This document shows, piece by piece, positions 22,901-31,921 of a DNA stretch of 64,000 nt (position 1 is its first letter; every line of letters begins with the position of its first letter). The DNA is from Amphibalanus amphitrite (Eukaryota > Arthropoda > Thecostraca > Balanomorpha > Balanidae): the NCBI RefSeq assembly GCF_019059575.1, contig NW_024881705.1, positions 620,001 to 684,000 on the forward strand, written 5' to 3'. The notes beneath the pieces were generated by a model, which was not told the DNA's origin, ran no database searches, and saw only the letters and a program-made list of their open reading frames with translations. The translations under genes and the position numbers were made by a program.

Positions 22901-25696
22901 CCTTTGACCTAACCTTGACCCGAAAGTTGACCTCAATCTTAAAATCTTAAGAGTGCTTTGGGAAGATCTCGTAGAGACCTTTCGAACGCCGCCTCGCGGG
23001 GCTCGATACGACCATTGGTTCTCGAGATAACAGAGGGGGGGTCGGATCCGACCCCCCCAGGCTGTCGTGGGTACGGAACTAGCCCAGGCGGTGCCGGGTT
23101 AGAGTTCGGCTATGTGGGCAACTAGCTTTGAGTTAAAAAAACAAACATATTTACCACTTTGACCTTTCAAATTTGACCGTAAATGTCATGAGTCTTGACC
23201 CGCTAATACTAAATTATCTTAACAGAGAACATATGTATTGTGCAAGCATGTTTGCAACAATTATATCCTTGCCGATATGACGCTTCATATGTATACCTCA
23301 GATCAGTCTAAATGTACTATGCAGCAGCACCCTTGACCCTACCACCTCAGATAGCCACACGGGCTGTTGAACGCTCCCGTTTGATGAACCGACGGCCAGT
23401 GTCCGGTAATTCAGCGGGCCGTGGCGCGGCGCAGCTGGGCCTCGCCCGTCCCATCCATCGCCGGGACAATAGCCGCCGACGGTCGGGTGTGTTGATAGCC
23501 AGAGAGCCATACATCTCCGGTGAATGGCGTCCCAAATGTCCCCCCGATGGCCCCCGTGTGTGTGTGTGTGTGTGTGTGTGTGTCTGGGAGACGGACGTCG
23601 CGGCGACGGGCGACCTCCGAGGGCGGGTCGAAGGGAGAGGTCACTCAGGAATGACAGCGGGGCGCCCCGGCAAGCAAGGTCATAGGATAGGGCCGTCCCC
23701 GATTGACAGAGTCGGAGGATCGGTCACCTCAGGGCTGACAGCGTGTCAGAGGGCCGTCTCAGCCTGGTAGAGGGGTCAGGGTCGGAGGGTCACCGCGAAC
23801 TGGCAGGGTCGTAGGGTACGGGACGTTCCCGACTGACAAGGTTGTATAGATGCAATACAATCTGCAATACAGCAAAAATGTCTGCCGACAAGCGGTCAGA
23901 CATAAAACAACACTGGTCTAGAATCCATTGTGGTTGGAACGCCCAAAGTGACAGGAATTGAAGATTAATGTCATCCGCAAAGCACCCCCCCCCCCCCGCC
24001 CGCCCTACAGGTAAGATGAATGGTTGATGTAAATTGATTCATTTCGACAGGAAAGCTTACAATAGATGGTCGCAACATGATATGGATATATGATCTTCGA
24101 CTGTTTGGCATTGCTACCGTACTACCTAAAACTGCATTGGGGGGGGGGGGGGACTCAAACTTATGCTACCCATTAAATTACATAGGTAGAGATTCTGTTT
24201 CAGTTAACCGTCAGAGTTAATCATGTCGGCATAATGCGGCATACAATCAAATCCTAAAAAAAATCAGTCTACATAACACTCACGTCCTCATTGAAGTCCT
24301 CACTCAGTTTCTCGACTGTGCAGTGACCCTCGGCTCGGTGACGTCTGCACTGTGCAGTCCTTGGCAGTGTGTCAGCCGCAGCACGCGCAGGTCACGGCCA
24401 GCGGCCCCTTGGCAGTCTGCCAGCTCCGGACCGGCTCGGTCGCGGCGAGTCGGCCCCCGGAGGGTAGGCTGTGCCGCCGGGCGCCGGCAGCGGACGGTCC
24501 TCGGCGGGCGGCGAACAGCTGTCAGCAGCGGCTGCGGCTGCGGCTGCGTCCTCGGCGACGGATGGCGACAGGGTGGCCCAGAGCCACGCTGGTAGCACCA
24601 CGTCGACCTTGTCAGTGGTTCAGCACGGGCCGCAGAGCGCTGGAACTCAGCGTTGGCCAGCGAAGCTGAGAGCCAGGCCATGGCGGCGCAGATGGAGTCG
24701 ACCACTGGAAGTCACCACGTTTTGAGTCGCCGTGCTCATCGAGTCGAGAGTCTATTGGCTCGCTGTCACCAATTCAAGCGCTGGCCGATGGTCGGCAGTC
24801 GACTGTGTCGGTTCTCGAGTTAACAGGTGCCAAATTCAACAACCTCACTGGTTCATATTATTCAGACGCACACCAGTGCGATGGACAATCGTTCCCTACG
24901 GCTGCACGAGCAGCACACAGCCCGTCCTGGACAATGACAGACAATGTCTTTCGCATGCCTTGTTTACCCACATTCTACAATGCAAAAGCGATGACTTAAC
25001 TATAACATCGCGTTAAATAATTAACCACTCACACGCACGATATATCACACCAAATCATTATCATGGTTATCAACCAAAGATATTAAAGCCTCACGTTACT
25101 AAGTGCAAGTCACCTGAGACCACGGTTCCCTGGAGCGAGGATTGCCAAATGGCCCGGTGTTCGATTTCACGCCACCAAATCGGTCGGTGTAATGGGGCAC
25201 AACGAGCGGTTTCTGATGTAACCCAGCCCTGCCATTTCCCTGGAGACACTCGAAGCCAGCGCGCTGCCTCTTTCCGAGGATTTTGGACTATAATAGCACT
25301 GTTATTCCCTCCTCAGTCCTCACGATCCCAGGCTGTCGAAATAATGCACTACACCCCCTCCCCCGAACCCCTAGACCGGTGTGCTGGTGTATCGCTCCGC
25401 TCGACTGTAAAGTGTCCCCTCACACCCCCTGACACCCCCGTGTGTCCCCGTTCCAGGTGTACTGGGTGGGCACGCTGTTCGGCGGCCTGCTGGGCGGCTT
25501 CACCTACGAGTTCGTGCACGACTCATCCCCCCACGGTCGGCTGCTGCACCGCTCGTTCCGGAGGAAGCGCGGCGGCCCGCCGGTCAGCCGGGGCGCCTCG
25601 TCCCTGGGCCGCGACCTGAGCGGCCTGAGCGCGGCCACCTCTGAGCTGCTTCAGCACCCCGGGCCAGAGGATATCTCCACCGTCAGCCGACACTGA
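16408..25696 (+). CDS. bib: big brain-like aquaporin (MIP family), four coding exons
   Basis: A six-helix MIP-family channel. Exons: 16408-16998, 20771-20941, 21232-21312 and 25457-25696, all phase 0, giving 360 residues. TM1 starts after SPKFWKALRAEF (residue ~41). The first pore motif is GAQTNPAVTL (N148-P149-A150), followed by RYISPLRASAYVTVQLAGAL. Exon 2 has FGVEFLATFLVVV; the second motif is GACLNPARALGP (N263-P264-A265, R266); exon 4 starts VYWVGTLFGGLLGG. The ISPLRA, FGVEF and VYW signatures match Drosophila big brain, which modulates Notch signalling in neurogenesis and has been described as an ion channel; I infer orthology. The cytoplasmic tail is only ~60 residues, far shorter than in Drosophila. 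A Gly/Val and Ser/Pro insertion (residues ~60-116) sits between TM1 and TM2. An acceptor-like TTTCAG at 16354-16359 suggests a 5' UTR intron. Confidence 0.88.
16948..17080 (+). repeat. 76-bp tandem duplication of bib exon 1 end plus splice donor
   Basis: GCGCTGATCGT at 16948 recurs at 17024, and the donor CAG|GTGAG at 16998 recurs at 17074, both exactly 76 bp apart. CCCGACTGGCCCGACCAGCC is identical in both. The second copy keeps an intact donor but would add 76 nt and shift the frame. Confidence 0.9.
17345..18536 (+). mobile_element. ~1.2-kb hairpin-ended repeat element, copy 1 (in bib intron 1)
   Basis: The ends are inverted: ATATCCC..CGGGCCCGGGGGG on the left and its complement ending GGGATAT on the right. 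Each end carries a G-run/C-run palindrome, GGGGGGCGTTTTTCGCCCCC. The left end has ~23 extra bases between two G-runs. The interior is rich in AGGTCA/TGACCT motifs (for example AGGTCAGAGGTCAAGGTCAA near 17530) and has no transposase-like frame. Copy 2 at 21893 is homologous in the opposite orientation: for example GTCAAATTGATGGG near 18417 matches the complement near 22000. Confidence 0.8.
18973..19925 (+). mobile_element. Degenerate mariner element with TA target site
   Basis: TIRs CGAGGGGGTACCCAAAAG and its complement lie inside TA dinucleotides at 18973 and 19924-19925. The interior is a decayed mariner transposase spread over several frames. KFCFLLGKSATETVPML is near 19200, NSNVKTMLICFFDAKG near 19360, HPPYSPDLAPCDLFL near 19630, and a region near 19710-19850 ends like a mariner C-terminus. 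At about 950 bp it is shorter than a full mariner (~1.3 kb), so internal deletions as well as frameshifts are present. Confidence 0.92.
20577..20768 (+). repeat. Degenerate CTGACC-rich array directly before bib exon 2
   Basis: About 190 nt built from TGACCTGA, CCTGACCC and CTGACCTTGACCT variants runs up to the acceptor CCCTGCCCTCAG. The rest of intron 1 between 18537 and 20576 holds the mariner copy and otherwise nothing I recognise. Confidence 0.85.
20771..20941 (+). CDS. bib: bib exon 2 (TM4-TM5)
   Basis: Acceptor CCCTCAG at 20770, donor GCG|GTAATT at 20941/20942, 57 codons. It encodes TLTQAFGVEFLATFLVVVTT and ALSIGLAYGLGVLFA, the fourth and fifth helices. Confidence 0.88.
21012..21064. 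repeat. Intronic hairpin in bib intron 2
   Basis: AACCATAGATAACATGAAT (21012-21030) pairs with ATTCATGTTATCTATGGT (to 21064) across a ~15-nt loop. It may be a tiny MITE remnant; I see no flanking duplication. Confidence 0.8.
21232..21312 (+). CDS. bib: bib exon 3 (second NPA motif)
   Basis: Acceptor GCCTTCAG at 21231, donor TGG|GTAAGC at 21312/21313, 27 codons. It encodes FQRTGACLNPARALGPALVN then NVWRDHW. An alternative acceptor two codons later (TTCCAG) would delete FQ; alignment length with other aquaporins favours the first. Confidence 0.88.
21718..21890 (+). mobile_element. tRNA-derived SINE, truncated copy (bib intron 3)
   Basis: The head CCGTAGCTCAGATGGTAGA resembles a tRNA D arm and A box. 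It is followed by CTCCGGCGCTGTATAC and GACGAAGATAGTCTGC, which match the longer SINE copy at 58951-59289. It stops beside the hairpin-ended element. Confidence 0.75.
21893..23066 (-). mobile_element. ~1.2-kb hairpin-ended repeat element, copy 2, inverted (bib intron 3)
   Basis: The left end has CCCGCGACCGCCTGG, then a G-run, TCGGATCCGA and a C-run. The right end repeats GGTCGGATCCGACC and then AGGCTGTCGTGGGTAC, the inverted partner of the left end. The interior includes GGTGACGTCATAAGC and, at 22740-22935, several TGACCT/TGACCC motifs. Its sequence runs antiparallel to copy 1: CGAAAGGTC..TACGAGA occurs near 17470 in copy 1 and as its complement near 22970 here. Confidence 0.8.
23067..25456 (+). 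other. Remainder of bib intron 3: simple repeats, no gene
   Basis: It holds a (GT)n tract at 23556-23583, a degenerate repeat built on GACAGGGTCGGAGGGTC at about 23640-23830, and a G-run at 24139-24152. 24300-24720 is a CpG-rich block whose overlapping open frames on both strands look compositional. I find no conserved domain. Confidence 0.6.
25457..25696 (+). CDS. bib: bib exon 4 (TM6 and cytoplasmic tail)
   Basis: Acceptor GTTCCAG at 25456. The exon encodes VYWVGTLFGGLLGGFTYEFV and an Arg/Ser/Gly-rich tail ending STVSRH, stop TGA 25694-25696. Confidence 0.9.
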   Translation: MYWVGTLFGGLLGGFTYEFVHDSSPHGRLLHRSFRRKRGGPPVSRGASSLGRDLSGLSAATSELLQHPGPEDISTVSRH

Positions 25697-26106
25697 GGCG
25701 GCGGCGCCAGCTTCGGAAACTTTGGGCGTTCACGTGATAGATCTCGTAGGAATTTGAAAAAAGAAGACATCTTCCTATCGAGTTTGACAGTATTATGTTG
25801 ATATTTGGAAAAAGTCATAAGGTTTGATGGCTTTCCAGTTTCCAAAGTCATGTCGTGTATGAGCGAGCGGCATCGAATATGTGAGGCGTGCCCAGACTAA
25901 CGGCATTCACTATATCAACGTCTTTCGCCGATGGCTTCTTCATCGTTCCAGTCATCAGGCAATCCGATCTCATCATGTAGATGAAATGATAACATTCCTT
26001 CGCTATTCGCGACAGATGTAACCGCATTACATCTCACATTCATTTCTGTGTCAACAATGTGCTTCATTGCTATGCTAAGTGTGTTGCGCTTGCAATAACG
26101 GTTGTA

Positions 26107-26112
26107 AATAAA
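26107..26112 (+). promoter_or_regulatory. Candidate bib poly(A) signal AATAAA
   Basis: AATAAA lies 410 nt after the bib stop within GTTGTAAATAAACTTC. The assignment is positional. Confidence 0.4.
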
Positions 26113-29100
26113 CTTCATTCTATTCGGAATTGGATGAGTGTTATGGCCGACCCAGGTGAAGTTCTTATTCAAGATTCGCTTGATTCAATTAAGCTTAATA
26201 GCATATGCGCACTGCGAAGGCATAATATATACATACCTACTACACATAAGCACAAAAATTATCGATAACAGAGATATTGTCGGTTTATAGCCAACAACTT
26301 CAAACAAATAATCGTGTTTGGCACCAGCACCATTAACTGAAACAACTAAATAACAGCACGCCAACTTACTTTTCTGTACATTTTGGCTCGACTGCTGGTG
26401 ACAACTTGCAAATTCTCGCTCGGTCCGACCCCCTGCGCCGCTGCCGCTAGCGGTTGGAAGTGTCCACATTGCAGTCGAAATGTTGACTTCGGGAGCGGCT
26501 AGGCGCCCCGGGCGGAAACCGCACACAACGCGAGCAAACACAAAGTTGGCCCGGCGATTAAAAACAAACACAGGGCGATTTAAGACAAACAGAAAATTTC
26601 GCCAGCCCCGCGGCCAGGTCAGCTGGTTTGGTGAGCCACACAGCTGTTGAACTTCACAAGCACGGCGCGCTTACAATGCAAGCCATTCCCTCCGGCCAGC
26701 ATACTAGTCATGGGCTTTGCCGTTGTATAGATTGCGTGTTTCACTGTCAGTGAGCTGGTTGAATGGGGTTGGTCATACCGGGTAAGTAGAGTATAATAAC
26801 AATGTTGACTCTATGTCAAGTATCGAACACCATGAAGTTTCACTCGCAGAGAGACAAAGGTACAGAAATCGTTTTGGGAAACTATGATTATTTTATTTGA
26901 TAGCGCAACTTTCAATGTTCATAATTATATATTTTGATATAGATATCTTAATTTAGTAGCTACGAGATAGTATGGTCTATTTACCCAAATTTACCAATCG
27001 AGAGGGGAAGTTTTGTTAAAAAAAAACAAATAACTTTTAGAACGTGCGAGCCATAAAACAGTACAGTGTTGCTTTATTGTGTAAAACCGGCTGCCCCGAG
27101 AGATCCAAGGCATGTCCAGCATATTTGCTTTTAAGCGGGCGATCAGGCCACCACGAAAGTATAGTTTGATGCTGAAGTGGTCTAAGGTGTTGCCTTGGTC
27201 CTGTTTTTTTCTTTTTCTCCTCTTTAGAAAACTCGAACGCGGCTCGTGGAAAGTGCATGTGCATTGTGCATAGTGGTTCCCTGATCATGTGCCATCCTGA
27301 AATAACTATGCCTGCATGGAAGGATGTGCAACAAATAAATAAATAAGTAAAGCTTATAGGCACGACACGACCAGCCTGAAACCTCTTCAACCACTACCAT
27401 GCAAGCAACAACGGGACGGAAATGAGAGCCTGCTACCTTCGGGAAGGTGTTCGCTTCCCGCGGGAAGCGAACTCCACTAAACCGGGAATGAATGGCTTTA
27501 CACCTTAGTAGTAAACGGAGATGAGACAACGCCGTAAATGTCGTTGGCGTTGCTATCCGGTATATGGTACCGTCTACCATCTGGGGCAATGATGCCGTGC
27601 CTCGCCTCGGCGCTTCTCTTCCCCAATGACATTCTATTGCCAACAGCTAAAGCTTCATTTACATTTTACCCTTGTCTTTTTGGTGCCGATCACTTAAAAC
27701 ACATTTCATAACATTTTGTCAGAATGAGCATGATTGCTTTAAGAGTTGAAGTCGGAATCAACTGCAGAAAGCACTTAAACGGCTGGGACCGCAGGCCCTC
27801 AGTAGCAGTCTGACGATTTTCTTCAGGTAATTGATTTGCTTTCAACTTAAATAATTGATCAGTCCAACATTTAGGTACTACGATAATCAGAATAGATTGT
27901 TTATAAGGAAATCGACATTTTTTACACATCCCGAAAAAGGAACGCACAAACACGCTTATAAATTATCGATTCACCGGTCACCTGAACACCAAAATGAAAG
28001 ACAGTTTTCAATTAAAATAGCACAAGGCCTTCAAGCACACTTCGTCCAAGGCCCTACATACCTTCATCGTCTGCTAACGCCATAGCTTACCTCAAAGATG
28101 GTATTCACTCGCTCGCTGCCTTTCTCGACATGTTTTGGCCAGAAAGTTCGGTCGGAAGCCACCAAAGGACGGCGCGGTGAAAGATGAACGAGCGAGCACG
28201 GCCGCCCGGACCGATCACATTATACCATACGAGTCTGTTTACTCCGGGCTTCACACATCACGAAGCGTCGCCGCTAAATGTTTGCGCGAAACACACCAGA
28301 GCTGTTTGTGCGCTAAGTTTCGGACGTGTTTTTCTTGGAAGAAGGATGGGGCTGGTTGGTAAAAGGCGATAGTACAGTAATTTTGTTGTCGGTCGAAAGT
28401 TGAAGGCACTTTAAAGCGCTGCTCAGACAAGCACGTAGGATGATTTTAAAATTACACTTAGCTTTCTATGTTGAAGAATGAAAGTTTAATCTACAAAATA
28501 TTTTTTTTTTCATATCTCTTGCATTGGTGAAAACGTAGTGAATCAGTAAACGGGAAACAACACCCGAGCATTTGTAGCATTTATCAAGTTGTTTTGTTAA
28601 GTTCATAAGAGAATTAGCCATAGAAGCAGATCCGATTTAATTATAAAATGTGCTGTTTGTCCAAGGTGCTGCTGTGCCTGTGCTTTCTTAATCACGATTT
28701 TGTCGTCTGCAGGAATGTATGCGAGTGCATGTGCGCATATAAATTATCACGCCATGATGTTCGACCCTGTCACCGTTTCATCAATTATGAGACCTATCGA
28801 GTGCGATAGCTCATTCATTTCTATTGCATAATGCATATATGCTGTAGTTGAGTATATCACATGGAAAGCAGCAATGCGACAAATTTGGCGACAGCATCAC
28901 AAGTCAACACGAACACCAGCAGTCATGTTAGGTTACGGAAGGGGAGTGCTGTACTCACCACAAAGTTCCTGCTGATACTTCTTTACTAATGCAAAAAGTC
29001 TTGTTCTCTGTACAGCGAACATTTAAAACGTGAAAGCTCTGACCCGGTAACCACTTCACCGATACAACATCAACATGAAAATATCACACCTCAGGCAGAC

Positions 29101-31644
29101 CGCCCTACCCCCAGCATGAGCTGCGGTCAAAAGGTCAGATAACCTCGACTGTCTAGACAGCTGAACGACAGTTCCATGTACGCGTGCCCCCGTCTCCGCA
29201 TGAGGACGACCCCGTGCGTGCCGCGCGGGGCGGGGCGCACGCGTAGCTGAGCGACATTGAGCGGCGCAGCGCCCGAGGGGTGAGGTGGGGGGGGGGGGGG
29301 CAGAGGAGGAGGTGGAGGGAGGGAGCGCCGCCCAGAGCATGGCTCGTGTCACAACGAGGTCCGGACAATGTTATGTCCATTGTAAACCTACACGAGGCGT
29401 CAAGCGAGTTTTGATGAGCAAATCTGCACGACTTTTCGACAGAAATACAGAAAACGACGTATGCTGGGACAATTTCAGTAATCAGTAGCATTTCATGGAT
29501 TTATTGATTAATCTTACATATTTACAATTTATTGTTCAAAAAATATAACTCAATTCCAGCCGTCATGTCACCGATGACAGAAGGGGGTGCCGGAAGGCAG
29601 CACGTAGAGCTATGAATTGTCAGTTTAGTGCCACACTGCCGGATGGGGATAAGGACGACTCACGGCAACCCTAATTACCAGACTAAGTGCCGCTAAACAT
29701 TTTGCCGTACCAAATCAACAGCCCAACAGACATCAAACACACCCGACCTCACCGCACTTAATCAGCGTCTTGCACTCAGATTTCAGAGCTGGGAGGCCAT
29801 TTCGATTCCAGTTACACCTGCAGATAGTAATGGCCGAGCCTGAAGCCGTCGATTGCGACGCTTCACCAATCTCGGCCGGGATATATTTGACTCGTGATAA
29901 ATGACCCCTGGAGCCTCCGACGGACCAACTTCGCGTTCGGCCCACCCACACCTTCCTGAGGCGCAGGTGAAACAAATGACGGCGATTTCGCCCCCGTAGA
30001 TGATTATTGTGCGATATTTCATCACCTATAATAATCGCAGGTGCACAAAAGGCTATAAAGCTAAGCGGAAACGGAAAATGACTCTGCCAGCTAATACCAT
30101 AATCCGCTCCTGATTTAGTCTAAGGATGCTGACATCTTACTATAGCAGACACCACGAGGAGCGAAGTCGGCGATCGGCTTCGAACTGTCGCCGATAAAAA
30201 ATGTGACCGAGACGTGAGTTGAATCGCGCCGTCTACATTCCGTCGAATTGACTGGCAATTGGAGTGCCCCACCTAGACCGTCCGGCAGGTTCCGAGGCGT
30301 AACGAGATTTCAGAGTTTGTCGACGCTCACCCAGCGGACTGAGAATGCCAGGTAGTTACGTAAGGTCGATAGAAACTTTGATGTGAGTGGTATATTTCAA
30401 TTTGTAGCTACTTTACATATGTAACGATGCAGTCTAAAAGGCTACCAGGAAACGTAAAAAATCAGATTAGAAAACATGTATGCCAATGCATCGACTAGCA
30501 TCGCAATGCACAGAAGGCAAAGCTGTTTACAATTTAAGTCTTGCGGATACCGGATAAAAGCAATTAAGGCTCAGGTTATAAGACCATACGTGTTCCCTCT
30601 CTATCAATCTTCACCCAAAGTCGATCATACCGATTCCCTATGATGTATATTGTCACATTAAACATGTCATCACCGCTCCAAAGCTCGTCGTCTGTACACG
30701 TTTGGACGACGCTTCTGGACGCCTGAGTGGCCACAAGAACAACTTCAGGAAGATATGGTGCGCCTGGCGGGCGGTACTAGGGCACACAGCACGCGCTATA
30801 ACAGTGGGCCGTGCCCCGCGCCGGCCGGGCCCCAGGGGCCAGTCTCTATACTCGGCTCGGTAACAGGGGTCAGCGGCGGTGGCACACACACAGTGGGAGA
30901 ACCCTAAGGCGTTTGTTGTTCGTGGGAAGTGACTCTGGTCGCTCGTCGTCTCACTAGACTGCCGCCATTGCAGGCGAAGTGAGACCCACCCCCTTCACCG
31001 ACCCATTGCCTCCGGCAGTGTCCCCGGCGCCTAAATTCACTGACGGTGCTTCTATCATCTGCTCAATCACTATGGAGCGCCGACCAATCACTACCACCGG
31101 TATCACACCAACGGGGTCAGGCAGCTGCGACACCGCGGCCCGTCCCCCGGAGCCCTTCTGGCGTACTCAGCCCCTACCTGACACTGGAATCAATACACTG
31201 CCGACCGGCGAGATACAGCTCACCTGACCACCATCCGCAGCCCGACCCGAAATAGTGGCCTCATCAAATAATCAGCGCGCTACACTCACGAGAGATGGCT
31301 GAGCGCACATCACAGAGCCTCATATGCCGGACGTCACCGCTCACTGTGATGACGTCACTAGCGGATGTGACGTCACTGTTGATAACCCGTGCCGCGAGAC
31401 CGCTCGATAAATCCCCGCGTGACGTCACAGCATATAATGACGTAATAGTCTACATCGCGTAACAGTGACTTCCTTCATTAAGTTCGTTGATAGCCGTTCT
31501 GGCACCATCAAACAATCGGCCAAAAGCCGAGTTGCAACAAAATTCTCACCGCTGATGGAATTAAACATTCCTCAGTGTTGCTAACGACTCCATCCTAACA
31601 ATCACATCCCTCGGATCACCTCCTGCTCCTACGCTCCCCGCCTA
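26113..31644. other. Intergenic between convergent bib and TRAPPC8, no gene recognised
   Basis: A 24-bp perfect palindrome lies at 27449-27472, a G-run at 29287-29301, and a cluster of TGACGTCA sites at 31330-31445. Short open frames in the CpG-rich patches (28130-28370, 29050-29350, 30650-30900) do not resemble known proteins. Confidence 0.55.
31330..31445. promoter_or_regulatory. Cluster of CRE sites downstream of TRAPPC8
   Basis: TGACGTCA occurs at 31350, 31368 and 31420, with GACGTCAC at 31330 and TGACGTAA at 31438. These are ATF/CREB-type sites. They lie 200-315 bp past the TRAPPC8 stop, so they could be part of its 3' UTR, or an enhancer or promoter of something unannotated. Confidence 0.5.
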
Positions 31645-31921
31645 TCATTCCGCCCTGGCTGTCTCCACCAGCCGGCGCACCACCACAGCCGACTCAGTGT
31701 GTGCGCTCTGCTCGGTCAAATCGGTCGCCTCTGCGCCTGCGCGGCGACACGCCACGCCCACTGACCCGAGGTCGTAGAGGCCGGGCCGGGTGACGGCGGC
31801 GGCCAGCGGCAGCCGCGCAGAGCCGCCGGCCGCGACAGTCACGTGCGGGTGGGTGCGACCCACCCAGACCAGGTCTGAGGAGATGTGGGACGAGTACGGC
31901 AGCGAGCGGCGAGACGACGAG
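31645..31921 (-). CDS. TRAPPC8: TRAPPC8 last coding exon
   Basis: Acceptor CTGCGCCCGCAG, 1 nt plus 91 codons plus stop TGA at 31647-31645. It encodes a Ser-rich start, then [40 protein letters not shown] and ends LVETARAE. This corresponds to the WLGQTQ and HTGVYNLGT blocks at the C-terminus of animal TRAPPC8. Confidence 0.9.

Noticed and set aside
17345-23066. Helitron call for the hairpin-ended elements
   Set aside because: Helitrons have one 3' hairpin and TC..CTRR ends without inverted repeats; here both ends carry hairpins and the ends are inverted.
24304-24725. GC-rich gene inside bib intron 3
   Set aside because: Overlapping open frames on both strands with Arg/Pro/Ala composition and no domain, start or splice support.
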